Shown: piece after piece, positions 35,583 through 46,080 of the stretch | Layout: each line of letters starts with the position of its first letter | Position numbering within the stretch: the first letter of the stretch is position 1 | Origin: Bromus sterilis | Lineage: Eukaryota > Streptophyta > Magnoliopsida > Poales > Poaceae | Assembly: GCA_950022295.1 (NCBI GenBank) | Contig: OX465597.1 | Coordinates: 382,943,016-383,007,015, forward strand | Direction: 5' to 3' | DNA length: 64,000 nt | Made by a program: the position numbers and the translations under genes | Notes under the pieces: generated by a model | What the model saw: only the letters and a program-made list of their open reading frames with translations | Told to the model about the DNA's origin: nothing | Databases searched by the model: none

Positions 35583-38500
35583 ATGAATCTTAAACTCCTC
35601 AAACTGAAACTGGCTCATAACTTGCTGTATGAGATACTAATTCATTTGCAGGAAAAGACTGAATGGGTGATGGATAGTGGATGCACAAATCACATGACTG
35701 GTGACAGAAGTCTTCTTATGGAATCATCACTAAGTCCTTCTTCAAATAAAACCATCACCTTCGCTGATAAAGGTAAAAGTAAGGTATTGGGTCTCGGCAG
35801 AGTGGCTATCTCTCGAGACCAACACATTGATAAAGTCATGCTTGTTGAATCTCTTGGGTACAACTTGATGTCTGTATCTATGCTGTGTGATCTTGATCTC
35901 GCTGTTCTCTTCGGAAAACATGGTTGTATTGTCTTCATGGTTAGCGATAAATCCACTGTCTTCAGTGGGATTAGGAAAGGTGACCTGTATATTGTAGATT
36001 TCTCTGAAGGTCCTCAGGTTGCTACATGTCTCATGGCTCGAGCCTCAGAGTGCTGGCTATGGCATCGAAGACTCGGCCACGCTGGAATGAGAAATCTTCA
36101 GAAGCTAGTACTGAAGAAACATGTCCTCGGGATTGAGGAAATCAGATTCACAAAGGACCGGCTCTGTGGAGCCTGCGAAGCTGGAAAGATGACCAAGGCC
36201 AACCACCCAGCGAAGACCATCATGACCACTACGAGACCACTGGAATTACTTCACATGGATCTATTTGGTCCTCCAAAGTATTCGAGCTTTGGAGGTAATA
36301 TGTATGGTCTTATTATTGTTGATGACTTCTCACGATACACTTGGGTGCATTTTCTTCTCTATAAGTGAGGAACTCCAGCAATTCTTAAGTGCTTCGCTCA
36401 GCGAGTCATGAACAACTACAACCTGAAGATCAAGCACATTCGAAGCGACAACGGCACTGAGTTCAAGAACTTCGGTGTGGAAGAATTCCTCGATGACTTG
36501 GGAATTACTCATGAATTCTCAGCGCCATACACTCCTCAGCAAAATGGTGTTGTTGAGAGAAAGAATCGAACCCTCATCGAGATGGCTCGCACGATGCTGG
36601 CTGAGTACAATACTCCACTCAAGTGGTGGGCTGAAGCAATCAACACCGCATGCCACATCGTCAATCGAGTGTATCTTCATAAGTTCTTCAATAAAACTTC
36701 ATACGAGTTAATGATCGGTAAGAAACCCAATGTAAGTTACTTCAAAGTATTCGGTGCACCTTGCTGGATACGTGATCCTCATCACGAATCCAAATTTGCA
36801 CCCAAAGCATGTGAGGGTTTCATGCTTGGTTATGGTATCAACTCGCACACCTACAGAGTCTTCAACATTAGTCATTATAAAATTGTTGAAACTGTAGACG
36901 TGCGTTTTGATGAGTCTGATGGCTCCCAAAGAGAGCACCTGCCACATGATTTAGGTGAAGCACCACCTGAAGAACAGATCAAGAAGATGGGTGCTGGTGA
37001 CATCATTCATGCGGATCATCCTGAAGAAATCCACGTACCTCCTGCTCCTGAAGAACACCCAAATCCTGAAGCGAATAATTCTGATGATGATCCAGATCCT
37101 GAGGCACCAGACACGCCTGAAGTTCCTGAAGCACCTGAAGCTGATGCAAACGAATCTGATTGCAGTGACGAAGATGCACCTCAAGATCATCCACCTCGAC
37201 TTCCTCGTGTGGAAAATGAAGTTCAAGTGGACAAAATCCTCGCTGACATCAACCTACCAGGTCCTCTTACTCGTGCAAGAGCTAATCGTATAGCTAACTT
37301 TTGTGGGCATTTCTCATTTGTGTCAATTTCACAGCCCACCAAAGTCTTCGAGGCATTCCGTGAAGCGGAATGGATTCAGGCAATGCAAGACGAACTTCTT
37401 TAGTTCAAACTGAATGATGTTTGGGAACTAGTCAAACGTCCTGATCCTAGAGTTCACAACGTCATCGGCACGAAGTGGATCTACCGCAACAAACTTGATG
37501 AAGATGGACAAGTCATCAGGAACAAAGCTTGTCTCGTAGCTCAAGGATATACTCAAGTTGAGGGGATCGACTTCGGTGAATCCTTCGCTCCTGTAGCTAG
37601 ACTTGAGTCTATTCGTATTATGCTTGCATTCGCTAATCATCATAATATCAAGTTATATCAAATGGATGTGAAAAGTGCCTTCCTCAATGGTAATATCGAG
37701 GAAGAAGTATATGTTGCTCAACCTCCAGGTTTCGAAGACGCCAAGAAGCCTGATATGGTGTACATATTGAAGAAAGCTCTCTATGGACTGAAGCAAGCCC
37801 CTCGGGCTTGGTATGACACACTAAGGGACTTCCTCATCAGCAAGGGCTTCAAATCTGGTTCCCTCGATCCAACTCTCTTCACAAAACGATATGATGATGC
37901 ATTATTCATATGTCAAATTTATGTTGATGACATAATATTTGGATGCACTAACAAGAAATATAGTGAAGAGTTTGCATTCTTGATGAGTGAACAGTATCAG
38001 ATGTCGATGATGGGCGAACTAAAGTTCTTCTTAGGACTCCAAATTCGTCAACAACGCAACGGCATCTTCATCTCTCAGGAGAAGTACCTCAAGGAGTGCC
38101 TGAGGAAATTCGGGATGCAAGACTGCAAGGGCATCAAGACACCGATGCCTACAAACGGACAACTTGGCCCCGATGAAAATGGCAAGGAGTACGATCAAAA
38201 GGTATACCGCTCCATGATAGGTTCACTGCTATATCTATGTGCATCCAGGCCTGATATAATGTTGAGCGTTTGCATGTGTGCCCGATTCCAAGCGGCACCA
38301 AAGGAATCGCATCACCAAGCGGTGAAACGAATTCTTCGATATTTGGCTCACACCCCGTCGCTTGGCTTATGGTATCCAAAAGGCACACAGCTGGATCTCG
38401 TCGGGTACTCAGACTCAGATTATGCTGGAGATCGAGTGGATCGAAAGTCTACCTCAGGAACATGTCACTTCCTCGGACGTTCTCTTGTATGCTGGTCATC

Positions 38501-38873
38501 GAAGAAGCAGAACTGCGTCTCCCTCTCCACCGCTGAAGCTGAATACATTGCTGCTGGTGCAAGCTGCTCACAGCTTCTTTGGATGAAGCAAACCCTGAAG
38601 GACTACGGCATCAACCTGAAGAAAGTACCACTACTATGTGACAATGAGAGCGCCATCAAGATCTCTCAGAACCCAGTACAGCACTCGAGGACGAAGCATA
38701 TTGAGATACGGTATCACTTTCTTCGGGATCATGTCTTGAAGGAAGATATCGTCATCAGCCACGTGAAGACTGAAGATCAACTTGCTGATATATTCACTAA
38801 GCCTTTGGATGAGAAGCGATTTAGCACTCTGAGGTGTGAGCTAAATATCTTAGATTCCTCAAACGTCCAGTGA
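35583..38873 (+). pseudogene. pol: Pol polyprotein of element E, two in-frame stops
   Basis: Same frame as gag, beginning after about 150 bases with several stops (35436-35582). Domains: protease with active site WVMDSGCTNHMTG (about 35664), pre-integrase zinc region (HRRLGHAGMRN to CGACEAG), integrase (DLFGPPKYSSF; SDNGTEF at about 36447; YTPQQNGVVER with the third acidic residue), an acidic Pro/Glu linker (about 36950-37200), reverse transcriptase (QMDVKSAFLNG; YVDDIIFG at about 37920 intact) and RNase H (SDSDYAGDR; TAEAEYIAAG; DNESAIKI), ending at 38873. Premature TGA at 36366-36368 in integrase and TAG at 37401-37403 ahead of reverse transcriptase. From 37404 onward it is fully open. Order PR-IN-RT-RH defines copia. 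Confidence 0.92.
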
Positions 38874-39533
38874 ATGGACACACATCCTAACGCTTAAACA
38901 ATATTGAAGAATCCTGATGCACAACACACGATGCGTCGTACTCCTCAACTCATGAGGAACTACCTTGCTATGTGTGAAGAAATTAACGTGGAATTGACTC
39001 AAGATCCATACGACAATTGTATGGTATCAAGTGTCTCATTCCCTATAAGGTGGGTAGCGCCACCGCCCAAACACCTCAGGATTGGGTGATCCTCAACTAC
39101 CTCAGGATTTGATGTTATTGATCTTCCTCAAGATTCGAAGTATTCATTTCTGATGATTATAGTGTTTGTCCTCAACAGCGTTCACCTATAGTTATTGATC
39201 TTCAGTTTTTGCTTCTTCAACTAGGTGAACGTGATCGGACCCATCTCTCTGTGCTCACTTATCTAATCTGTCTATCTCATATGCGTTCATCAGGAAATTA
39301 TATTCTTCTGGCATGAGACCTGTCATCATCATTTGCCTGAGACCATTTGTCTTTGTCTTCAGCCATTATCCTCAATGTCCTCAAATCACGGATTTTCTGT
39401 TACAACTGTCTTCAATTTGTTGCGATTTTACCGCACGTCGTAATTATCCACTATCACGATATTCACTGAGGATCCCAACAATCAGGGGCTCTCTCGTCCA
39501 CAAATTTCGCAACCTCTTCAGCTCCCACCCCTC

Positions 39534-39541
39534 TATAAATA
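39534..39541 (+). promoter_or_regulatory. Internal TATA box upstream of the accessory gene of E
   Basis: TATAAATA 350 bases upstream of the ATG of the large ORF and 660 bases after the end of pol, on the sense strand. It is followed by a pyrimidine-rich stretch where a plant transcription start would lie (about 39565), and by a leader free of ATG up to 39697. This suggests a separate transcript for the accessory gene; no expression data. Confidence 0.5.
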
Positions 39542-39697
39542 GCTCTCTTCCCTCCCCCCCGGTCATTTACTCCCCAACGCCTCCCTCACTCTCGCATTGC
39601 CGCCCTTGAGCTCCTCACGCTCGAGCGCTAACATCGCCGGAGTTCGCCGTCGCCGGGGACGAAGACACATTGTTCCTCAGCATTCGCCTCAAGTCTG

Positions 39698-39879
39698 GTA
39701 TGCTTATTCCTAAGTGGTTTATTCCTCAGCACAACATTCCTCAGTACTGTTCATCCTCCACTGTGCTGCTAGCTCACTGAAACCTGTACCTATGCCTCAA
39801 TCCTTTGTTTTCCTCAACCTATTCCTCATGAACGCATATAACCGTACCCCACTTCCCTCGCAACTTAATTCTGTCACAG
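39698..39879 (+). other. Putative leader intron of the accessory gene of E
   Basis: GTATGC donor after CAAGTCTG and acceptor TTCTGTCACAG at 39869-39879, five bases before the ATG at 39884. The 182-base segment contains several ATGs, whereas the exonic leader before it has none, so removal would clear the path to the start codon. Inference from splice-site likeness. Confidence 0.4.
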
Positions 39880-39883
39880 GTAC

Positions 39884-42800
39884 ATGTCTGCTAAGGAATC
39901 GCCTGGTTCTCATAGTCTCACTTCATTTGCATCTCAGCTCGAACATACAATTCCTCAGTCTCCTCAGCTGAAGAAAACGGCTCCTCGACGTAAAATCACT
40001 GATACCGCAAAAGACCTGCCCCTAAAGCTATATGAAAAGCTGAAGACTCCCGAAAGAGAAACCGGTGAACAACGTAAGAAACGGGTTCAGAAAATCACAA
40101 GAGAATGGGCCAAGCGTTGGGTGGCCTACCAATGGCTGAATCCTCAACATGAGGAAATGTTCGCAGTCAATCCGCCCCTGAAGACCTTGGGTATCAAGGC
40201 TCGACCTCCACCAGCTCCTGGTGTTGTTCCTGATCCAACCACACTGCGCAGACCTGAAGACTTTCCTGTGGCATATGAGCTTTACCTCAAACGCTCTCGC
40301 AGCCGTGTCAAAAATCTGGTCCGTGACATGACTGCTTCAATACAAATTCCGCCTCAAGATCAGTCTCAACCTAGACAACAACCTCCACCTCAGCAGCGCA
40401 AAAAGGCTCCGGGCATGAAACCTTTCTCTAAGACCTCAACTAAGCCTCAAGTTGTTGGCTCCTCATGTCAACGAACAGATGGTGCTGCCCCCTCTTCAAG
40501 AATACGCACTGATGAATCCGGTGCTCCTGAGTCCTCAACCAAAATGCCTCAGCATCACCTGAAGACCAAAACTGTTCTTCAACGGGGCCCTCGTCCTTCA
40601 CCAAAGAAAACTGCTATGCGTGGCGCCATTCATCATACTCCTCAATCTTCTGATGATGAAGATGAATTTGAGGATCTGGCCGGCTTCGTCGCCACTGAAG
40701 CTGATAAGATTGAATACGTGTGTGCTGCGGCCAGACGCAAAGCTGAAGCAACGGGTTCAGAAATCCCGCTTCTCCTTGATCCCAAGAAGATCTTGGAGTA
40801 CATTGAAATTTGGTCTGTTAAGCCTGACACTCCGCTTGATGATTTGGACATTCCGAAAGACATCAAGTTCTATGTTCAACAGTTTCTCATAAATGAGATT
40901 CATCAACGTGATCTTCAGAAACAGTTGAAGGCCAAACTGAAGAAAGTCCACAGTGACTTCAAGAAGAAACCTATCACTGAAGTTACTCCTCAGGAGTTTA
41001 CTGAGCATCAATGCGAAGTTCAACGTCTCAACATTGAGTTCGCTGCCAATCGTGCTTATATTGGTCAATCCAAGGATAGGATCTCACAACAGATGACCAA
41101 GTTGATGAAGCTTCGACAGCCTGCTGATGCCTCTGCCAAAAGCCTCAAGCGCACGCCTGAAGCACAACCCTCAACCCCACCTGCTGCAAAGAAGCCTGCT
41201 GTTGAGGATCCCATTGATGCTACACCCCTTTCCTCAGCTCCTCCCACAACACAGCCCGCTGATACCACCACTCATATCACTGCTGCCTCAACTCCACCTC
41301 AAAATCCTCAGCGCAGCTTAATAGTCTTCACTCCACCCCCTGCTGCAACACCCTTTGTTCCAACTCCACCGTCCCCACCGCCACCAGTTATCACTGAGGT
41401 TGAAGACATGGACGTTGATATTATGGATGATGGAACTCCTCGCATCTATGATGAGGACTATGGGCTGACAAACTCACCCACTCATACTGTCTTCTCACCT
41501 GACCCTCACTCCAACACAGTGACCGAGGTGCTTCCTGACACTTCTCTGCAGTCTGAAGCCTCTGTTGGTGCATCGTCCTCAGCGTCTGATGCTGATAACC
41601 CCGAAGCCTCTTGTGCTCCAACAAATTCTGCTGCTAATACTGATGCAGCTGACACTACAACTGCTGATCCTCAGCCAGACCCACCTGCTGCTGAAACTGA
41701 AGCTGAAGCCGACCAAAGCACAACTGCCCCTCCTGGAGCAGAAACCAGTACAAATGCTGAAGCCTCGAAGGATGGCTCTGAAGACAAACAAGCCACATCA
41801 CCTCGTCTCCCCAAGGACATTAACACATCTGTGCCTGATGCATCTGCAGCGACTCCGCCTCATCCTCAAGCTACTCTTCAGATTGAAGTGCCTCACGTGC
41901 CTTCCCCACCTCAAGGCCCAGTTCAAGCTCGGTCCTTGTGTCCAAAGCAGAACCGACCATTCTTCCGTGACCTTGAAGCTGATGATACTCCAAGCTTTGA
42001 TGCTACTGATTTCTTCAACGCCATGAGTTTCTTTCAAGAGGGGATTCAAAATCCGTATCACTCTGCTCCACCTCGAAAGCTGCTGAGGTTCTGGACTGCC
42101 ACTCAGAAGAACTACTATGCTTCAGTGCTCTACAAGCAAAATAAACTGTTTCCTCACAAGCACATTCCTCTGATGGATATGGAAGCTCTTCCCTGCTTCA
42201 ACAATGTGCTTCAGGATCTGCATCATGCCAAGCTGCTTCAATTCTGCTCTGAATGCATACACTGGAATGAAGAGCTTGTGCTTCAGTTTTATGCCACTTT
42301 GTATGTTTCAGGAAATCCTCTAGATATCAACACCTGGACCCTCGAGTGGATGACTGAGCATCATCACTACACCATCACTGTTCCTGACGCAATTGAGATA
42401 CTTGAGTTGCCTCAGTGCACTTCCCCTGCGTCCTGCACCTATGGGTCTCAGATTCTTCGCGATGACCTGATGAACATGCTCATGAAGCCTCAGGCCCCTG
42501 AAGCCCCAGCTCGCACAACGTTTACTGTCTCTGAGCTTCAGTATCTGCCGAGTACATTGTATCGGATTCTGGCGAAAACCTTCTGCCCCATCAAAGGCTA
42601 TGAATCCTCAGCTGAAGAAGTTGTTGGCGTCATGAAGAACATCCTTCACAACCTCTGCATGTCTGGGCCAATCAACGTCCCTGACTTCTTCTTCAGAACT
42701 CTTGTTGATGCTGCACAGAATCCACACATCCTGAAGCCATACGCGCCATGGATCATGAAGCTCATCCGCACAGTCACAAGAATTGAGTATCAACCTGATC

Positions 42801-43393
42801 ACCCGAATCACATGACCTATCTGCCCCCTGTCCAAATGCTTCAGCATACAATTGCCACAAATGACAAAGGAAAAGGCCTCTTTTATGAAGAAGTTCTCCC
42901 GACCAATTCCCTCGCTGGAAATATTCGTCATCCTCAGTCTCGCACAACTGATGAAACCCGCACTCATGCTTCAACTGAGGATACAACTCAGGCTCGAGTG
43001 ATGACTGATCGAGAGCTTCTGATTAGCCTTCATCAGAAAGTTGACAGAAATCATGACTGGGTAAAGCGTCAGTTTTCTGAGATCCTCGGCTATATGGCTC
43101 AGACACATTCTTCAGTGAAGAAAGTACATCAGTATACTCATCATACATATCAACATCTTGATGCCTTGATGAAAGAAGTACTCACTCCTGAAGACATTGC
43201 ACAGTTGGATCTTCAAAAGCCTCCGATTCCAGCAATCAAACCACCGAGGCAATTCAGACGCTGCACGACTCCTCCTCCGGCCATGGATTCTTATTCCTCA
43301 AACCAGGAGATGACTGCTGAAGAAGCTGAAGACACAGCTGCCTGCCCTCATACCGCAACGGACTGCCTCAGGCGTGACTCACCTCAGCCTTGA
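39884..43393 (+). CDS. Large accessory protein of element E (1169 aa), intact
   Basis: Uninterrupted frame downstream of pol, sense strand. Residues 1-150 basic and charged, with LRRPEDFPVAYELYLKRSR; 150-255 Gln/Pro/Ser-rich; 255-415 helical, coiled-coil-like (about 335-412); 420-690 Pro/Thr/Ala/Asp-rich and probably disordered; 700-1000 a compact domain with NKLFPHKHIPLMDM, HWNEELVLQFYATLYVSG and LKPYAPWIMKL; then a second short coiled coil (about 1035-1105). No signal peptide or hydrophobic membrane segment, so not an envelope protein. The C-terminal domain recalls the 'putative plant transposon protein' domains of Athila-type and other plant elements (from memory, unverified). A homologue survives in F. 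That it is open while gag-pol has stops suggests recent selection or simply youth. Confidence 0.8.
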   Translation: MSAKESPGSHSLTSFASQLEHTIPQSPQLKKTAPRRKITDTAKDLPLKLYEKLKTPERETGEQRKKRVQKITREWAKRWVAYQWLNPQHEEMFAVNPPLKTLGIKARPPPAPGVVPDPTTLRRPEDFPVAYELYLKRSRSRVKNLVRDMTASIQIPPQDQSQPRQQPPPQQRKKAPGMKPFSKTSTKPQVVGSSCQRTDGAAPSSRIRTDESGAPESSTKMPQHHLKTKTVLQRGPRPSPKKTAMRGAIHHTPQSSDDEDEFEDLAGFVATEADKIEYVCAAARRKAEATGSEIPLLLDPKKILEYIEIWSVKPDTPLDDLDIPKDIKFYVQQFLINEIHQRDLQKQLKAKLKKVHSDFKKKPITEVTPQEFTEHQCEVQRLNIEFAANRAYIGQSKDRISQQMTKLMKLRQPADASAKSLKRTPEAQPSTPPAAKKPAVEDPIDATPLSSAPPTTQPADTTTHITAASTPPQNPQRSLIVFTPPPAATPFVPTPPSPPPPVITEVEDMDVDIMDDGTPRIYDEDYGLTNSPTHTVFSPDPHSNTVTEVLPDTSLQSEASVGASSSASDADNPEASCAPTNSAANTDAADTTTADPQPDPPAAETEAEADQSTTAPPGAETSTNAEASKDGSEDKQATSPRLPKDINTSVPDASAATPPHPQATLQIEVPHVPSPPQGPVQARSLCPKQNRPFFRDLEADDTPSFDATDFFNAMSFFQEGIQNPYHSAPPRKLLRFWTATQKNYYASVLYKQNKLFPHKHIPLMDMEALPCFNNVLQDLHHAKLLQFCSECIHWNEELVLQFYATLYVSGNPLDINTWTLEWMTEHHHYTITVPDAIEILELPQCTSPASCTYGSQILRDDLMNMLMKPQAPEAPARTTFTVSELQYLPSTLYRILAKTFCPIKGYESSAEEVVGVMKNILHNLCMSGPINVPDFFFRTLVDAAQNPHILKPYAPWIMKLIRTVTRIEYQPDHPNHMTYLPPVQMLQHTIATNDKGKGLFYEEVLPTNSLAGNIRHPQSRTTDETRTHASTEDTTQARVMTDRELLISLHQKVDRNHDWVKRQFSEILGYMAQTHSSVKKVHQYTHHTYQHLDALMKEVLTPEDIAQLDLQKPPIPAIKPPRQFRRCTTPPPAMDSYSSNQEMTAEEAEDTAACPHTATDCLRRDSPQP

Positions 43394-43448
43394 AGCAACT
43401 ACCAACGGGCGTTAGCTTCAGTTTTTCCCTTTTTGTTCATTATATGAC

Positions 43449-43908
43449 AAAGGGGGAGAAGTCTGTTAGTCTTCAAGCGGGTCTTAGTTATGGGGTTCTT
43501 CAGTTACAACTCTCGTTCTTCAGACATTTTTGTAATGAGTTGTAAACTGTTATTTTGGTGTTTGCCTGATACTTTTTCTCAGTTATCTCATGCTATTTTC
43601 TCACATTTATCATATATGCATGTGATTGTCTCTGCAAACATCTATATCAGTGCGGTGGTTAAATCCTCAAACATTTCAGAACATGCACTGATACAAAAAT
43701 ACCTGGATATAGGGGGAGCTCCTCATATACCTCAAAATGCTTTTGATTTTAAACATTCTTCTACTTATATGTATATCCTCAGGGGGAGCTTTACTATATT
43801 CAGTTTAAAGTTAAAAAATGTTCTTCAAAGTTTCCTTTCTTCAAACTCATAATCTTACCCCCGTTGAAGCTTAACCTGATTGTCATCAAATCACCAAAAA
43901 GGGGGAGA
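43449..43908 (+). other. Repeated polypurine tracts of element E
   Basis: AGGGGGAG occurs four times between the accessory gene and the 3' LTR: 43449-43460, 43711-43719, 43781-43789 and 43896-43908, the last (AAAAAGGGGGAGAT) abutting the LTR. Multiple polypurine tracts in this position are a described Sirevirus signature. Confidence 0.75.
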
Positions 43909-43909
43909 T

Positions 43910-45450
43910 TGTAAGTGCATCAAGTGCCTTCCCCTTGAGGTGTTGGAGTTTGATGTCAAAACGGTTAAGGGACTGATGTGTTTGTGAGTATACACAGGAG
44001 AACAGTCCCTGATGAGGTGTTTTACCACCAATCTTGACCCCCCAAAATGTTGAGGAACATTGAAGAAAATGGTGCGTTTCCTAAAGAATGAAGTCGCGCA
44101 AAATCCTGAGGAAACAGGATCCTGAAGCGTTCGGTTGAAGCGCTCGTTTGAAGCCGAAGCTAAAGACGATCCTGAGGACGTTCGCGCTGAAGACGAAGTT
44201 GAAGCGTATTCTTCGATTAAGACTTTTTATATTTCTTGAGTCATAGGAAGCACCGCACTGTTGGAGGGGTTGAAGAAAACGAGTTCCGAAGGTCCGATGA
44301 AGTGCTCAGTTAGGAATCCTGAAGAAAAACCCTGAGGAAATCTCCTGCAATAGAAGTTCAGTCCTCGGGTGTCTGAGACGTTGTTCTTCAGGACACTGAG
44401 GAATCTGTCTTCGGTTGAGGAGTCTGGAAACTGCGAGTGCAGTTCTCCTGAAGAGTTTTCTCCTGCAGTAGAAGTTCGGTCCTCATGTGTCTGAGACTTT
44501 GTTCTTCAGGACACTGAGGTAACTAACTTCGGTTGAGGAGTCTGGAGAGAGAATACTTTGACCGTGCCACGTGTTGCGTGGTGAGAGGCTAGAACCTGTC
44601 TAGCAACGGTCTGTTCCGAGGGCATGAGAGTAATTGCATGCATGGGCATTTATGTCCATTCACCTCGGGTTGCTCCGCGGCTATAAATAGCCACCCCCTG
44701 CCCCATTTGTGGGTCGGCTGCTCCAAGAGGAAAACTGACACTTGTCATTTGAGAGCAACCCACCTCTGAGGAAACTGAAGAACCTTTGTGAGGAAAACCA
44801 CCAGCCTGAGTAGTTGAGCATTTCTGAGGAAGTCGGTTCGAGTGATCCGAAGCTTTTTACTCTTGAAGACTGTGATCTTCCAGCCGGTGTAGTAGTCTTC
44901 AGTCTGAGGAAGTCAAGATGCAATTGTGACTTCCCGGAGTGACTGAGTCTGTGAAGGTTTCGGGAGTCTACCTTGAAGACTCACCTGAGTTATTGGACGG
45001 AGTCTGAGGACTTTAGTTCAAGGAGAACAAGGTGAAGACTATATCTTCTGAGTTGAATCTCAGCCTCTCCAACCAGACGTAGAGTTGTCACAGCAACTTG
45101 AACTGGTCTACCAAACCAATGTCTTCAATTACTGGTGACATCTCTTCAATCTCTTAAGCTTCAGTATTATGTCTTCAGTATCTATGGTGACTTCCTGTGC
45201 TTCAGCTCTCCCTCTGCTATTTGTCTTCATACTATGGATCTGAAGCACTTCTGCTTATCTGAATTGATTTATTTCTGTTGCATTATGATGTGCTGCCCTA
45301 ATGATTACATTCTGCAAAGTTTTATTTCTTCATGATTTTGGTTACTTCTTCAGCTTCATGATTGCTTCAGTCCTGAAGAAAAACAAAATCCTGTAGTAAA
45401 TTTGAAAATCTCCCATTCACCGCCCCTCTGGTCGATATATTGCACTTTCA
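43910..45450 (+). repeat. 3' LTR of element E
   Basis: 1541 bp, the same length as the 5' LTR, 13 substitutions by eye and no length change, ending GCACTTTCA before the duplication GAAGC. Confidence 0.95.
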
Positions 45451-45455
45451 GAAGC

Positions 45456-46069
45456 AGTTCAAGAGGAAGAGTAGTGGTCATAATTGTCTTCGCTGAATGA
45501 TGTTTCTTTTTGATCCTGCCAGCTTCATAGGCACTGCAGAGACGATCCTTATCGAAAATTACCTTTCTAAGACCAATAACATGCTTCTTCTTCACAAGAG
45601 TTTGAAGATTTCTCGTCCCTGCATGACCAAGTCTTTTGTGCCATAACCATCCAGAGGAAGCTTTTGCCATTAAGCATGTGGATATGGCAGGGCCCAAAGA
45701 AAAATCAACAATATATAAGTATCCTTTTCGGTAGCCCTCGAAGACAAATGTATAGTCATCCTGTGAAAACACAACACAGCGCGAAGCAGAAAACAGAACA
45801 AGCATACCCATACCACATAGTTCTGAAATAGACATGAGGTTATATCCAAGAGATTGAACAAGCATAACTTTGTCAATATGCTTATCCTTTGAAATAGCAA
45901 CCTTACCCAAACCAAGAACTTTTCCCTTATTGTTGTCATAGAAGGTAATGTACTTCTGAGAAGATTGGGTTAGTTTTTCTTCGGTGAACAACTCGTTGTC
46001 TCCGGTCATATGATTAGTGCAACCACTGTCCATGACCCATTCGGATCCACCGGAGACATAGCCCTGCAT
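45456..46069 (-). pseudogene. Pol of element F, protease to integrase N-terminal part
   Basis: Minus frame with protease EWVMDSGCTNHMTGDN, a glycine-rich stretch KGKVLGLGKVAISKDKHID, pre-integrase zinc region HKRLGHAGTRNL and CSAYEAGR (second-pair cysteine replaced by tyrosine), ending at KTIMTTTLPLELL where E inserted. It continues at 31414. Close in sequence to the matching part of E, so both belong to the same lineage. Confidence 0.85.
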
Positions 46070-46080
46070 AAGAATTACTT

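Larger units (their letters stand above)
31420..45450 (+). mobile_element. Element E: complete young Sirevirus/Maximus-type copia with an accessory gene
   Basis: 14,031 bp, bounded by two 1541-bp LTRs and a perfect GAAGC duplication (31415-31419 and 45451-45455). Order: LTR, Met primer site, gag (33027-35435), pol (35583-38873), a 1 kb spacer with a TATA box and putative intron, a 1169-codon ORF (39884-43393), four AGGGGGAG tracts, LTR. I count 13 differences between the LTRs (0.84%); at the usual grass rate of 1.3e-8 per site per year that is roughly 0.3 million years. Gag-pol carries in-frame stops but no frameshift. Confidence 0.95.

Noticed and set aside
41065..42061. Antisense and shifted frames inside the accessory gene of E
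   Set aside because: Shadows of a long Pro/Ala/Thr-rich sense frame; no independent start context or motif.
39884..43393. Envelope-like gene as the identity of the large ORF of E
   Set aside because: No signal peptide, no hydrophobic fusion or membrane-spanning segment; composition is charged, Pro/Thr-rich and coiled-coil-like.
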